A stretch of 6,022 nt of DNA from an uncultured Lachnospiraceae bacterium (GCA_905236275.1 CAJOPI010000051.1:1-6022); one strand, 5' to 3'; positions 1 through 6,022 are shown, counted from the stretch's first letter. The notes: generated from the sequence alone by a model not told the origin. A program made the numbers and translations.

Positions 1-80
1 AAATCGAATGATTTGAGCAACGGCGCTGCAAAAACGGACATCCGACGTCATTTTGTCAGAAATAAAACTATGTTTTATAG

Positions 81-86
81 AGGAGG
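81..86 (+). promoter_or_regulatory. Ribosome binding site fixing the DUF3048 gene start
   Basis: A perfect AGGAGG sits seven bases before the ATG at 94. The reading frame is open from the window edge, so this site and the signal peptide that follows are what decide the start. Confidence 0.85.
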
Positions 87-93
87 ATATGAA

Positions 94-1911
94 ATGAAAA
101 AGAAGATCATGGCAGTCGTGCTGATGCTTGTTATGCTATGCACCCTGACTGCCGGCACAAATGTTTCTGCGATTGCAGCATCGGGAGTAGTGAGAAATAC
201 CATATTTACTTCCATGTCAGACATGAAGGCGAAGCTTGGAGCCAACAGCAACATAGACTGGTCGGAGGTTTATCTGACTGAGCCTGAAAATGCCTACTGG
301 ACTTTTGCGGACCAGACAAAACCGGATTCCACAGCACTTACAATTGATATCGCGAAGAACATCTACCGAAGTCTTGAAATGCTTCTGGATAACGGATATA
401 CCTTAGACTACAACAGCCTTGCAGCGTATTGCGCGGAGTATCTTGAGAAAAAAGAGGGAGTTCCGGATTCGTTTTACAATATCATGAGTGACTGCCTTAA
501 CAATCCATACCTTTTGAACAAGCCGGCGGCAACAGTTACGGCGACTACCTACAACGGTCGTGATTATTCAAAGGTATTTGATGCTTCTTATTATGCAGCA
601 GCTTATCCCAACGTGGCGGCTTCGGTCGGGAATGACCCCGCGGAGCTTTTGAGGGATTTTGTTGAAAATGGTATAAACAGCGGAAGAGTCGGAAATGCTT
701 CTTTTAATGTAAATACCTATGCGGCACAGGTCGATGCTCAAGTTCTTGAAAGCAAAAAGAATTCATCGGCTTATAAGGCTCTTGGAGATGGGGCAGCAGC
801 ACCTCTCGGAGTTTACAGCTACAGCCTTGCAAATTATTACGGAAGATATCTCGGACATTATAATTCACTTGCGGCTGACAGTGGAAACAGTTCGGAAAGC
901 GCACCTGAAAAAGATACGGGAACCTCTGCAAAGACAGCGACAGCTACCTATACCGAAAACAGTACCGTAAGTGTCTATACAGGCGAAAACATAAGCAGTG
1001 AAATCGCAAATCAGCGACCGATTGCGATTATGATTCCTACGGATTCCACAGCACAGCCATCATATGGAATAGGGCTTGCAGATGTTCTCTATGAGATTAT
1101 GGAAGAAGGCGGAATTTCAAGGCAGATGGCAATAATTCCTGACTGGAAGGGTTATTCAAGACTTGGAAATATAAGAAGCTGTCGTCTTTATTATATAGCT
1201 GCCGCAAGGGAATGGGACCCGATACTTATCCATTTCGGCGGAGTAGCCTATATGAAGGGCACTATAAATGCTGCTGATATAAATAACATTTCGGGAACCT
1301 ATGAGTATGGAACCGGCGGAAAGGCACCGGGTGCCGGATATTTCTTTAGAACTACAGACAGAAATGCACCGCATAATGCTTATATTTCCTCGGAGGGAAT
1401 TGAGAAGGCATGCGCAAAGCTTGGCTATCAGACATCTTTAAGACAGGGCTATTATAATGCGAAGCATTTTACTTTTGCAGATGGGGTTAATGATCTGAGT
1501 CAGTATTCATCGGCACAGTCGGCTTCGAAAATTGATCTTTCAAGTGTGTTCTCTTATACCAAGACTTCACTCGACTATGATGCTTCAAGCGGACTTTACA
1601 AGAAGAATCTGCATGGAAAGGCACAGACGGATGCCATAAGTGGAAAACAGCTTACCTTTACGAATGTCGTTATCCAGAATACTGCATGGCAACAGCTGGA
1701 TAAGAAGGGCTATCTCGGATTTGATATGATAGATACAAGTCATGACGGCTGGTTCTGTACAAAGGGCAAGGCTATCCATGTTACATGGAAGAAGACTTCT
1801 GATTATTCACCTACTGTTTATTATGATGATGCAGGAAATGAAGTTCAGTTCAACAGAGGTAAAACCTATATAGCTGTTGCGCAGGATGGAAAAGCGGTTA
1901 AGTTTAACTAA
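94..1911 (+). CDS. Secreted DUF3048 (YerB-like) protein with surface repeat module
   Basis: A 605-residue exported protein whose biochemical role is unknown; DUF3048/YerB is an uncharacterised family. Residues 1-30 form a Sec signal peptide: three lysines, a hydrophobic core, then VSA and IAA cleavage sites at 24-29. The only core cysteine (C16, in VMLC) does not make a lipobox, so the protein is probably released or wall-associated, unlike lipoprotein members. Residues 35-150 are unassigned. Residues 158-209 hold a surface repeat (FDASYYAAAYPNV, then NDP, then GINSGR) followed by a degenerate second copy to about 260. A Ser/Thr/Glu-rich linker spans about 270-298. DUF3048 follows: NQRPIAIMIP at 306-315, DVLYEIMEEGGISR at 330-343, NIRSCR at 359-364, ILIHFGG at 377-383 and NAPHN at 424-428. 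Its C-terminal subdomain runs from about 490 to 600 and ends in GKTYIAV. An in-frame TTG at 13 was rejected because it lacks a ribosome site and would bury the signal peptide. Confident about family, not function. Confidence 0.88.
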   Translation: MKKKIMAVVLMLVMLCTLTAGTNVSAIAASGVVRNTIFTSMSDMKAKLGANSNIDWSEVYLTEPENAYWTFADQTKPDSTALTIDIAKNIYRSLEMLLDNGYTLDYNSLAAYCAEYLEKKEGVPDSFYNIMSDCLNNPYLLNKPAATVTATTYNGRDYSKVFDASYYAAAYPNVAASVGNDPAELLRDFVENGINSGRVGNASFNVNTYAAQVDAQVLESKKNSSAYKALGDGAAAPLGVYSYSLANYYGRYLGHYNSLAADSGNSSESAPEKDTGTSAKTATATYTENSTVSVYTGENISSEIANQRPIAIMIPTDSTAQPSYGIGLADVLYEIMEEGGISRQMAIIPDWKGYSRLGNIRSCRLYYIAAAREWDPILIHFGGVAYMKGTINAADINNISGTYEYGTGGKAPGAGYFFRTTDRNAPHNAYISSEGIEKACAKLGYQTSLRQGYYNAKHFTFADGVNDLSQYSSAQSASKIDLSSVFSYTKTSLDYDASSGLYKKNLHGKAQTDAISGKQLTFTNVVIQNTAWQQLDKKGYLGFDMIDTSHDGWFCTKGKAIHVTWKKTSDYSPTVYYDDAGNEVQFNRGKTYIAVAQDGKAVKFN

Positions 1912-1912
1912 A

Positions 1913-1953
1913 AAAGAAGGCGACCGGTATTTTTGGAAGCGGTCGCCTTCTTT
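1913..1953. terminator. Shared bidirectional terminator between convergent genes
   Basis: A perfect 14-bp inverted repeat, with arms at 1913-1926 and 1940-1953 and a 13-base loop, lies between the stop of the DUF3048 gene (1911) and the stop of the convergent HD-GYP gene (1958). Read on the minus strand, the stem runs into six consecutive Ts, a strong intrinsic terminator for the HD-GYP gene. Read on the plus strand, the run is only three Ts followed by ACATTC, so termination that way relies more on the stem, which is GC-rich towards the loop and A-T-rich at its base. Confidence 0.85.
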
Positions 1954-1957
1954 ACAT

Positions 1958-3364
1958 TCAGATATTTTTGACTATCTTCAGGTGCTCGTCATGAGCCGCA
2001 TTTATTTCATTTTCATCCGGGAATTGCTTCCTTATTTCCAAAAACTGGTCATAACACAATTCAAAAGCATCGACACATTTTGGAGAAAACTGACTGCCTT
2101 TATTTCTGATTATTTCATCTTTAGCCTGAGAACAGGGCCATGGTTCTTTGTAGCTTCTCCTGCTTGTGAGTGCGTCGAATACATCTGCGATCGCAACTAT
2201 CTGTGCAAGCTCGGAGGTCTGGTTTCCTTTGAGTCCCATAATATAGCCTTTTCCATCCCAGCGCTCATGATGTTCCTTTGCAATGATACGTGCCTTCTTC
2301 ATGATTCCGCCGCCTGTATGCGCAAGAAGCTTTTCACCATAAGCGACATGCTTTTTGATTTCGTTGTATTCTTCGTCAGTCAAAGCACCGGGCTTTTCGA
2401 TGATATCGTTTGAAACCATGAGTTTACCAATATCATGCATCATTGAGGCAAGCCGTATCTCTTCGACAGCTTCATCGGGATATCCGAGCTTTTTAGCTAA
2501 AACAGCCGTATAGCCGGCAACTCTTTTTACGTGATTTCCGGTTTCACCTGACTTGTTGCTTACAATTTCGGAGAAAGTAAGAATAACACCTTCCTGTGAT
2601 TTCATCAGTTCTCCTGTTAGAAAATCCTGTATCTCCATATCCTGTTGTATATGTATGGTTCTTTGCATGATTCGAAGAAGCAGCTTGCTTATCATTACGG
2701 AGCTTATAAAAAGGATCAGACAGAAATAGGTGTTTAATGAGTACTGGATTGCGTTGTAGCCTCCGTAAGCACCTGTTTCGGGAGATTTGAAACATATAAG
2801 TGCGAGGTGCAAAGGCATTGGAACAGCAACTGCAATCACGTTTTTTGTTGGGGTGTAATATTTTGAATGTTTTATGGCGTAGACAACATCCTTATGCAGA
2901 TAGAAAAAGCCAAATAAATACATGGCAAATTCAAGTGCGTACCTTGCAGGGGGATTGTGCTCAAACATGATTCCTATACAGTCTATCATTGAAAAAAGCA
3001 TATACTGACCAAGCGCGATTTCAAAATTTAAGCTGCTGATTCTGTAATAGACGTAAAAGGCTATCGAAATAAGAATAAAATAGATTATGAAGGTATAAAC
3101 TCTTGCATTGGTCCGGGGCATTGCCCTGAGAAAGTTAAGAATAGGTATATTATAAAGGTGACGGTCGAAATAAGGTGCCACAAAAAGGCGTATGATAAAT
3201 GTTACAAATTCGAATGAACAGGGAATCAGGCATAACGCGAAGTAAATTTTTTCTTTGAAGGATATATTTCTTTTCTGATTCTGAAAGTAAATATTTTGCA
3301 GGATAAATAAAAGCAGCGTTAATAATAATGGAAGATTTGTCAATATAAGCGAATTATGCGCCAC
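1958..3364 (-). CDS. Membrane-anchored HD-GYP domain protein (probable c-di-GMP phosphodiesterase)
   Basis: A 468-residue protein predicted to break down the second messenger cyclic di-GMP at the inner face of the membrane. Residues 1-232 contain about seven hydrophobic segments (roughly 5-24, 38-62, 87-109, 116-134, 140-158, 174-192, 207-230). They match no sensor family I can name. A short connecting helix (about 232-262) leads into an HD-GYP domain (about 263-440). All expected metal ligands are present: E274, H278, H310-D311, H339, H365-H366 and D394, with K314 as the usual catalytic lysine. Their spacing agrees with the trinuclear Persephonella enzyme as I recall it. The namesake triplet reads GYI (373-375) instead of GYP. 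Translation starts at GTG behind a good ribosome site. The exporter gene lies upstream on the same strand, 143 bases away, separated by a hairpin and a candidate promoter. Family assignment is firm; activity is inferred from the residues, and the sensed signal is unknown. Confidence 0.92.
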   Translation of the reverse strand: MAHNSLILTNLPLLLTLLLFILQNIYFQNQKRNISFKEKIYFALCLIPCSFEFVTFIIRLFVAPYFDRHLYNIPILNFLRAMPRTNARVYTFIIYFILISIAFYVYYRISSLNFEIALGQYMLFSMIDCIGIMFEHNPPARYALEFAMYLFGFFYLHKDVVYAIKHSKYYTPTKNVIAVAVPMPLHLALICFKSPETGAYGGYNAIQYSLNTYFCLILFISSVMISKLLLRIMQRTIHIQQDMEIQDFLTGELMKSQEGVILTFSEIVSNKSGETGNHVKRVAGYTAVLAKKLGYPDEAVEEIRLASMMHDIGKLMVSNDIIEKPGALTDEEYNEIKKHVAYGEKLLAHTGGGIMKKARIIAKEHHERWDGKGYIMGLKGNQTSELAQIVAIADVFDALTSRRSYKEPWPCSQAKDEIIRNKGSQFSPKCVDAFELCYDQFLEIRKQFPDENEINAAHDEHLKIVKNI

Positions 3365-3370
3365 TTTTTC

Positions 3371-3376
3371 ACCTCC
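3371..3376 (-). promoter_or_regulatory. Ribosome binding site for the GTG start of the HD-GYP gene
   Basis: The minus strand reads GGAGGT, then six bases (GAAAAA), then GTG at 3364-3362. This supports the GTG as the true start, immediately before the first hydrophobic segment. Confidence 0.8.
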
Positions 3377-3406
3377 AAAGAAAAGAAAACAAAGCGATAC
3401 ACATCT

Positions 3407-3412
3407 ATCATA
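3407..3412 (-). promoter_or_regulatory. Candidate extended -10 promoter for the HD-GYP gene
   Basis: The minus strand reads TGTTATGAT: a TATGAT -10 box (five of six matches to TATAAT) preceded by TGT, the extended -10 form. No good -35 box lies 16-18 bases upstream. It would give a leader of about 35 bases. It suggests that the HD-GYP gene can be transcribed independently of the exporter gene upstream. Confidence 0.4.
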
Positions 3413-3497
3413 ACACTTAAATGCCTTTTGATGTTGTATTTAATGATGCACATATATGTTGATGTTAAGGTCAAAAGTGATGTCAGGAACTGGAGAA

Positions 3498-3522
3498 GGG
3501 GCAGCGTTTATGACGCTGCCTT
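3498..3522 (-). terminator. Hairpin straddling the stop codon of the MATE gene, probable weak terminator
   Basis: An 8-bp perfect stem (arms 3500-3507 and 3513-3520), extendable by two wobble pairs, has a five-base loop. The TAA stop of the exporter gene (3510-3508) falls in this loop. On the minus strand the stem is followed by CCTTCTCC, not a clean T-run, so termination is probably partial and some read-through into the HD-GYP gene is likely. Confidence 0.5.
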
Positions 3523-4905
3523 AAGAACATTGCTTTTGAATTCAGGTCTGCTAAGCTCAATAATCAGCATGATAATGCATACAGCCGCTGCTATAAAATC
3601 AGTGGCTGCACCCGCATAGAGGATTCCGTCTATCCCGAAAAACATAGGGAAAAGAATAAGCAGCGGCAGGTAAAATATAACCTGTCGTGTCAGCGATAAG
3701 AATATTCCTTTTATCGGTTTACCAATTGATGAAAAGAAATTTGAAATAATCGGTTGTATAAAATAGGTCCAGATAAAGAAATAGTAAATCTTTATATATC
3801 TGACACCGAAGGCAAAATAATCCTCAGAGCCGTTTCCGAACAGGGCAATAAGCTGATGCGGAAAAATCTGGAATATTAAAAATCCTATTATACAGACGAC
3901 TGCACCGGATTTCAAAGCAAGAAAGAGAGCTTTTTTAACCCTGTCGTAATTTCCCGCACCGTAATTGAAGCTTGCAATGGGCTGCAGTCCCTGTGAAAGT
4001 CCGATGACGATTGAAATCATTATCTGCATACATTTAAGCGAAACACCGGACACTGCAAGTGGAATGGAATTACCATAGGGTGAAAGAGCTCCGTAATGGT
4101 TAAGGCTTTTATTCAAAACTATCGCGAGGAGCATCATCGCCAGCTGATTAAAGCAGTTTGCAGCACCTAAAGATGCAATCTCGAAAATACGTGATAATCT
4201 TGGTATGAAGGAAGCAAAATCAAGCCTGACAGTTTTGTAATGCAGGAAGTACCAACCGCCCATGACGGCAGAAACAACCTGACCGATAACCGTAGCAAGT
4301 CCGGCTCCGAACATTCCCCAATTGAATCCGAAGATAAAAAGAGGGTCTAAAATTACGTTAATAATTGCACCCGTAAGGTTTATCTTCATCGAATATTTCG
4401 GACTTCCGTCGGCACGTATGAGATGTGTTGAGCCGGCAGCAAATATCTGAAAAGGAAAACCGACAGAGGTGATTTTTAAATAACTCTTTGCCAGAGGAAG
4501 CACATTATCCGGAGCACCGAAGAATTTTAAAAGCGAGTCACAGGTTATCTGACAGAATACTGAGATGACCAGACCGACTATAAGCATGGCAGTTGCAGCA
4601 TTTCCGATATAATATTTTGCGCCGTCTTTTTCACCTTTTCCCATTCGCAGGTTAAAATTTGAAGCACCTCCGATTCCAAAAAGAAGCGCGCAGGATATAC
4701 AGGCGGGAACCAATGGGTATACAACATTTGTGGCTGCATTTCCAAGCTCTCCGATAGCCTGACCTATAAAAAACTGGTCCACAAGATTATATAAAGAGCT
4801 TACCAGCATTGCGATTATGCTTGGAATGGCAAAAGCTTTGAGGAGTTCAGGTATCTCCTTGCTTCCAAGCGGGTTTCCCATTTTATTTTCTTTATTTTCA
4901 CTCAT
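3508..4905 (-). CDS. MATE family multidrug/metabolite exporter
   Basis: A 465-residue integral membrane protein of the MATE family, which exports drugs or metabolites in exchange for Na+ or H+. About 12 hydrophobic segments form two similar halves (N half to about 222, C half from about 238). Family landmarks are NPLG at 11-14, NLVDQFFIGQ at 40-49, the GIGG loop at 77-80, RADGSPKYSM at 164-173, INVILDPLFIFG at 182-193, and in the second half QGLQPIASFNYGAGN at 305-319 and FFSSIGKP at 390-397. Length is normal and the gene is intact. The start at 4905 was chosen because a GGAGT ribosome site precedes it; an in-frame ATG at 4932 adds nine residues but has no such site and lies very close to the predicted transcription start. 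It most resembles MepA/NorM-type exporters, but its substrate cannot be read from sequence. It is divergent from the uridine phosphorylase gene. Confidence 0.93.
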   Translation of the reverse strand: MSENKENKMGNPLGSKEIPELLKAFAIPSIIAMLVSSLYNLVDQFFIGQAIGELGNAATNVVYPLVPACISCALLFGIGGASNFNLRMGKGEKDGAKYYIGNAATAMLIVGLVISVFCQITCDSLLKFFGAPDNVLPLAKSYLKITSVGFPFQIFAAGSTHLIRADGSPKYSMKINLTGAIINVILDPLFIFGFNWGMFGAGLATVIGQVVSAVMGGWYFLHYKTVRLDFASFIPRLSRIFEIASLGAANCFNQLAMMLLAIVLNKSLNHYGALSPYGNSIPLAVSGVSLKCMQIMISIVIGLSQGLQPIASFNYGAGNYDRVKKALFLALKSGAVVCIIGFLIFQIFPHQLIALFGNGSEDYFAFGVRYIKIYYFFIWTYFIQPIISNFFSSIGKPIKGIFLSLTRQVIFYLPLLILFPMFFGIDGILYAGAATDFIAAAVCIIMLIIELSRPEFKSNVLKAAS

Positions 4906-4914
4906 TTTGATCTT

Positions 4915-4919
4915 ACTCC
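4915..4919 (-). promoter_or_regulatory. Ribosome binding site deciding the MATE start
   Basis: The minus strand reads GGAGT, nine bases before the ATG at 4905. The alternative ATG at 4932 is preceded by AATCCATCGAC, which contains no ribosome site. Confidence 0.65.
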
Positions 4920-4956
4920 GATAATAATTCATGTCGATGGATTAGCAAACATATCT

Positions 4957-4985
4957 AAAATAGCACGATTGTTCTGTTAATTCAA
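4957..4985 (-). promoter_or_regulatory. Promoter for the MATE gene
   Basis: The minus strand shows a TTGAAT -35 box (4985-4980), a 17-base spacer and a TATTTT -10 box (4962-4957). TGC directly before the -10 adds the extended -10 element. The transcript would begin near 4950, leaving a leader of about 45 bases before the ATG at 4905. Confidence 0.6.
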
Positions 4986-5044
4986 TAGCCCGTTTTTCTA
5001 TTAGTAATAATTTTTCTCGTTTTGTTTATTTTGTCTTATTTATG

Positions 5045-5053
5045 TGATATAGT
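5045..5053 (+). promoter_or_regulatory. Extended -10 promoter for the uridine phosphorylase gene
   Basis: TG at 5045-5046, one base, then TATAGT at 5048-5053 (five of six matches to TATAAT) form an extended -10 element. The upstream stretch is T-rich (about 4992-5041), and the best -35 at normal spacing is a poor TTTATT at 5025-5030. Transcription would begin near 5060, giving a leader of about 70 bases. Confidence 0.5.
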
Positions 5054-5122
5054 AAATATGACGGATATTGCGCGTGATAAGGATGGATATTTGTATATAA
5101 TTCCGAACAATGTATAAGGACA

Positions 5123-5127
5123 GGTGG
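5123..5127 (+). promoter_or_regulatory. Ribosome binding site deciding the uridine phosphorylase start
   Basis: GGTGG (within AGGTGG) lies five bases before the ATG at 5133. It overlaps an in-frame GTG at 5124, and the only purine-rich site for that GTG (AAGGA at 5116-5120) would be just three bases away. The ATG is therefore preferred. Confidence 0.6.
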
Positions 5128-5132
5128 TAAAA

Positions 5133-5909
5133 ATGGTAGATTATACTGAAGGATCGGGGAAACAGTATCATACAGGAGTGGGTCCTGAAGATATCGGAAA
5201 ATATGTTATATTACCCGGTGATCCGAAGCGATGTGCATTGATAGCGAAGCATTTCGAAAATGCAGAACTCATGGCTGACAGCCGCGAATATGTTACTTAT
5301 ACCGGAATGCTTGCGGGAGAGAAGGTCAGTGTGACTTCTACCGGAATAGGCGGGCCTTCAGCGTCAATCGCGATTGAAGAATTGTCAAAATGCGGTGCGC
5401 ATACATTTATAAGAGTAGGTACCTGTGGCGGAATGCAGGATGACGTGGAAGGAGGGGATCTTGTAATTGCATCCGGTGCTGTCAGGATGGAAGGAACAAG
5501 TCGGGAATTCGCGCCCATTGAATATCCGGCAGTTGCTGACTGGAAGGTTCTGAATGCGCTTTTGAGCTCTGCCGAAAAGAAAAAGATTCGTTACCATGTC
5601 GGGGTTGTTCAGAGTAAGGATTCTTTTTTCGGACAGCATGAGCCGGAAGTCATGCCTGTAAGCTATGAACTCGAAAACAAGTGGAATGCATGGCTTAGAA
5701 TGGGATGTCTTGCGAGTGAAATGGAGTCGGCTGCCCTTTTCATAGCGGGTTCATTCCTCAGAGTGAGAGTGGGGTCCTGTTTTCTTGTAGTTGCAAACCA
5801 GGAAAGAGCAAAGAAGGGACTTCCCAATAAACAGGTTCATGATGTTGAAATTGCTGTAGAAACTGCTGTTGGGGCATTGAAAGAATTGATTGAATGTGAT
5901 AGAATCTAA
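5133..5909 (+). CDS. udp: Uridine phosphorylase
   Basis: A 258-residue cytoplasmic enzyme of the nucleoside phosphorylase I (PNP/UDP) family, predicted to split uridine with phosphate into uracil and ribose-1-phosphate for pyrimidine salvage and use of ribose as carbon. Length is close to the E. coli enzyme (253). Visible landmarks are the phosphate loop PGDPKR at 28-33, R51 (the arginine normally contributed to the partner subunit's active site), [17 protein letters not shown] at 68-84, RVGTCGG at 94-100 (matching RIGTTGA in E. coli), [12 protein letters not shown] at 126-137, and the ribose-binding EMESAAL at 196-202. The base-recognition loop reads [10 protein letters not shown] (163-172). 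Q168 is kept, but the E. coli GQERYD arginine is not at the matching place, a variant I associate with Firmicutes homologues. It is divergent from the exporter and is followed by an exported-protein gene. Confidence 0.93.
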   Translation: MVDYTEGSGKQYHTGVGPEDIGKYVILPGDPKRCALIAKHFENAELMADSREYVTYTGMLAGEKVSVTSTGIGGPSASIAIEELSKCGAHTFIRVGTCGGMQDDVEGGDLVIASGAVRMEGTSREFAPIEYPAVADWKVLNALLSSAEKKKIRYHVGVVQSKDSFFGQHEPEVMPVSYELENKWNAWLRMGCLASEMESAALFIAGSFLRVRVGSCFLVVANQERAKKGLPNKQVHDVEIAVETAVGALKELIECDRI

Positions 5910-5910
5910 A

Positions 5911-5963
5911 ATTGTGCCTGTAAAAATACAATTGTTTAATGGATACAGGTACGGTGTATTTTT
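5911..5963 (+). terminator. Terminator or attenuator hairpin after the uridine phosphorylase gene
   Basis: Arms at 5911-5922 and 5944-5955 pair over 12 positions (core CCTGTA/TACAGG, with three or so G-U pairs) around a 21-base loop. The stem is followed by a T-run at 5959-5963. It starts two bases after the phosphorylase stop and ends just before the ribosome site of the next gene, so it may either end the transcript or act as a partial attenuator. A second perfect inverted repeat competes with it: TAAAAATACA at 5921-5930 against 5955-5964. Confidence 0.5.
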
Positions 5964-5970
5964 AAGGAGG
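5964..5970 (+). promoter_or_regulatory. Ribosome binding site of the downstream partial gene
   Basis: AAGGAGG is a strong site. An ATG touches it directly at 5971, with no spacing. The in-frame ATG at 5983 is 12 bases away, rather long but workable, and is directly followed by a signal-peptide coding sequence. Confidence 0.6.
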
Positions 5971-5982
5971 ATGAAAGTTAAA

Positions 5983-6022
5983 ATGAAAAAAATTTTTGCT
6001 TTAATGGTGTGCGCTGTTATGG
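5983..6022 (+). CDS. Start of an exported protein (truncated by window end)
   Basis: Only 13 codons are present, reading MKKIFALMVCAVM: two lysines then a hydrophobic core, the beginning of a Sec signal peptide. A lipobox, if there is one, would lie beyond the window. An in-frame ATG at 5971 would add MKVK, but it abuts the ribosome site with no spacing. The gene sits 73 bases after the uridine phosphorylase gene on the same strand. A solute-binding lipoprotein for nucleoside uptake would fit that context, but this is a guess from position alone. Confidence 0.6.
   Translation, partial: MKKIFALMVCAVM

Noticed and set aside
53..81. TTGTCA, 17 bases, TATAGA promoter-like match before the DUF3048 gene
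   Set aside because: The -10 box overlaps the ribosome site, so the transcript would begin after it, near 88. Such an RNA would lack the Shine-Dalgarno sequence. The real promoter is probably upstream of the window.
13..93. TTG start at 13 extending the DUF3048 protein by 27 residues
   Set aside because: There is no ribosome site before the TTG. The extension would place a polar stretch ahead of a textbook signal peptide whose own ATG at 94 has a perfect AGGAGG.
1..93. Possible riboswitch (c-di-GMP or other) in the leader of the DUF3048 gene
   Set aside because: No conserved GEMM, cobalamin or similar core elements are readable; only a weak 5-bp inverted repeat (1-5 with 10-14) is seen, and the leader is cut by the window edge.
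1877..2413. Long plus-strand open frame over the 3' end of the HD-GYP gene
   Set aside because: It lies antisense to the strongly conserved HD-GYP domain, starts inside the DUF3048 gene with no ribosome site, and its translation resembles no family. It is a shadow of the minus-strand gene.
3356..3619. Plus-strand open frame across the HD-GYP/MATE gap
   Set aside because: It has no ribosome site and overlaps the ends of both minus-strand genes and their hairpin; the product is low-complexity and unrecognisable.
5116..5126. GTG start at 5124 for uridine phosphorylase
   Set aside because: Its only possible ribosome site is three bases away, which is too close, and the GTG itself falls within the ribosome site of the better ATG at 5133.
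5911..5970. preQ1-type riboswitch suggested by a small pseudoknot abutting a ribosome site
   Set aside because: The characteristic preQ1 loop and A-rich tail sequences are absent, the loop is too long, and the downstream gene start gives no queuosine link. Only the geometry is similar.

Overview
The window looks like a piece of chromosome from an anaerobic Firmicute, most likely a member of the Lachnospiraceae (Butyrivibrio-like). The base composition is moderate by eye, the Shine-Dalgarno sites are strong and AGGAGG-like, and extended -10 promoters are common. The protein set also fits: a YerB-type DUF3048 protein carrying a Lachnospiraceae-style surface repeat, a membrane HD-GYP protein, a MATE exporter, and a Firmicutes-type uridine phosphorylase. 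The family-level assignment is inference from how these proteins read. There is no rRNA or other phylogenetic marker here.

Layout. (1) 94-1911 (+): a secreted protein with a Sec signal peptide, an unassigned helical region, a degenerate surface repeat module, a Ser/Thr-rich linker and a DUF3048/YerB domain pair. (2) 1913-1953: a perfect 14-bp stem lying between two convergent genes and acting as their shared terminator. (3) 3364-1958 (-): a protein with about seven membrane segments fused to a complete HD-GYP c-di-GMP phosphodiesterase domain whose namesake GYP triplet reads GYI. (4) 4905-3508 (-): a 12-helix MATE-family exporter. A hairpin straddles its stop codon, and a promoter lies upstream. 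(5) 4933-5132: the divergent intergenic region, with an extended -10 promoter on each strand. (6) 5133-5909 (+): uridine phosphorylase. (7) 5911-5964: a spacer with two competing inverted repeats. (8) 5983-end (+): the first 13 codons of a gene whose product begins with a signal peptide.

How the genes relate. No single pathway joins them. The exporter and the HD-GYP gene point the same way and may be partly co-transcribed, although a hairpin and a candidate promoter lie between them. The phosphorylase and the following exported protein also share a strand and may form an operon with an attenuator between them. A nucleoside-uptake lipoprotein would make sense in that position, but too little of the gene is present to say.

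No mobile element, CRISPR array, tRNA or rRNA is visible, and I see no clearly new multi-gene system. The best leads are the altered GYP motif on an unassigned membrane sensor, the unusual DUF3048 architecture, and the competing RNA structures after the phosphorylase gene.
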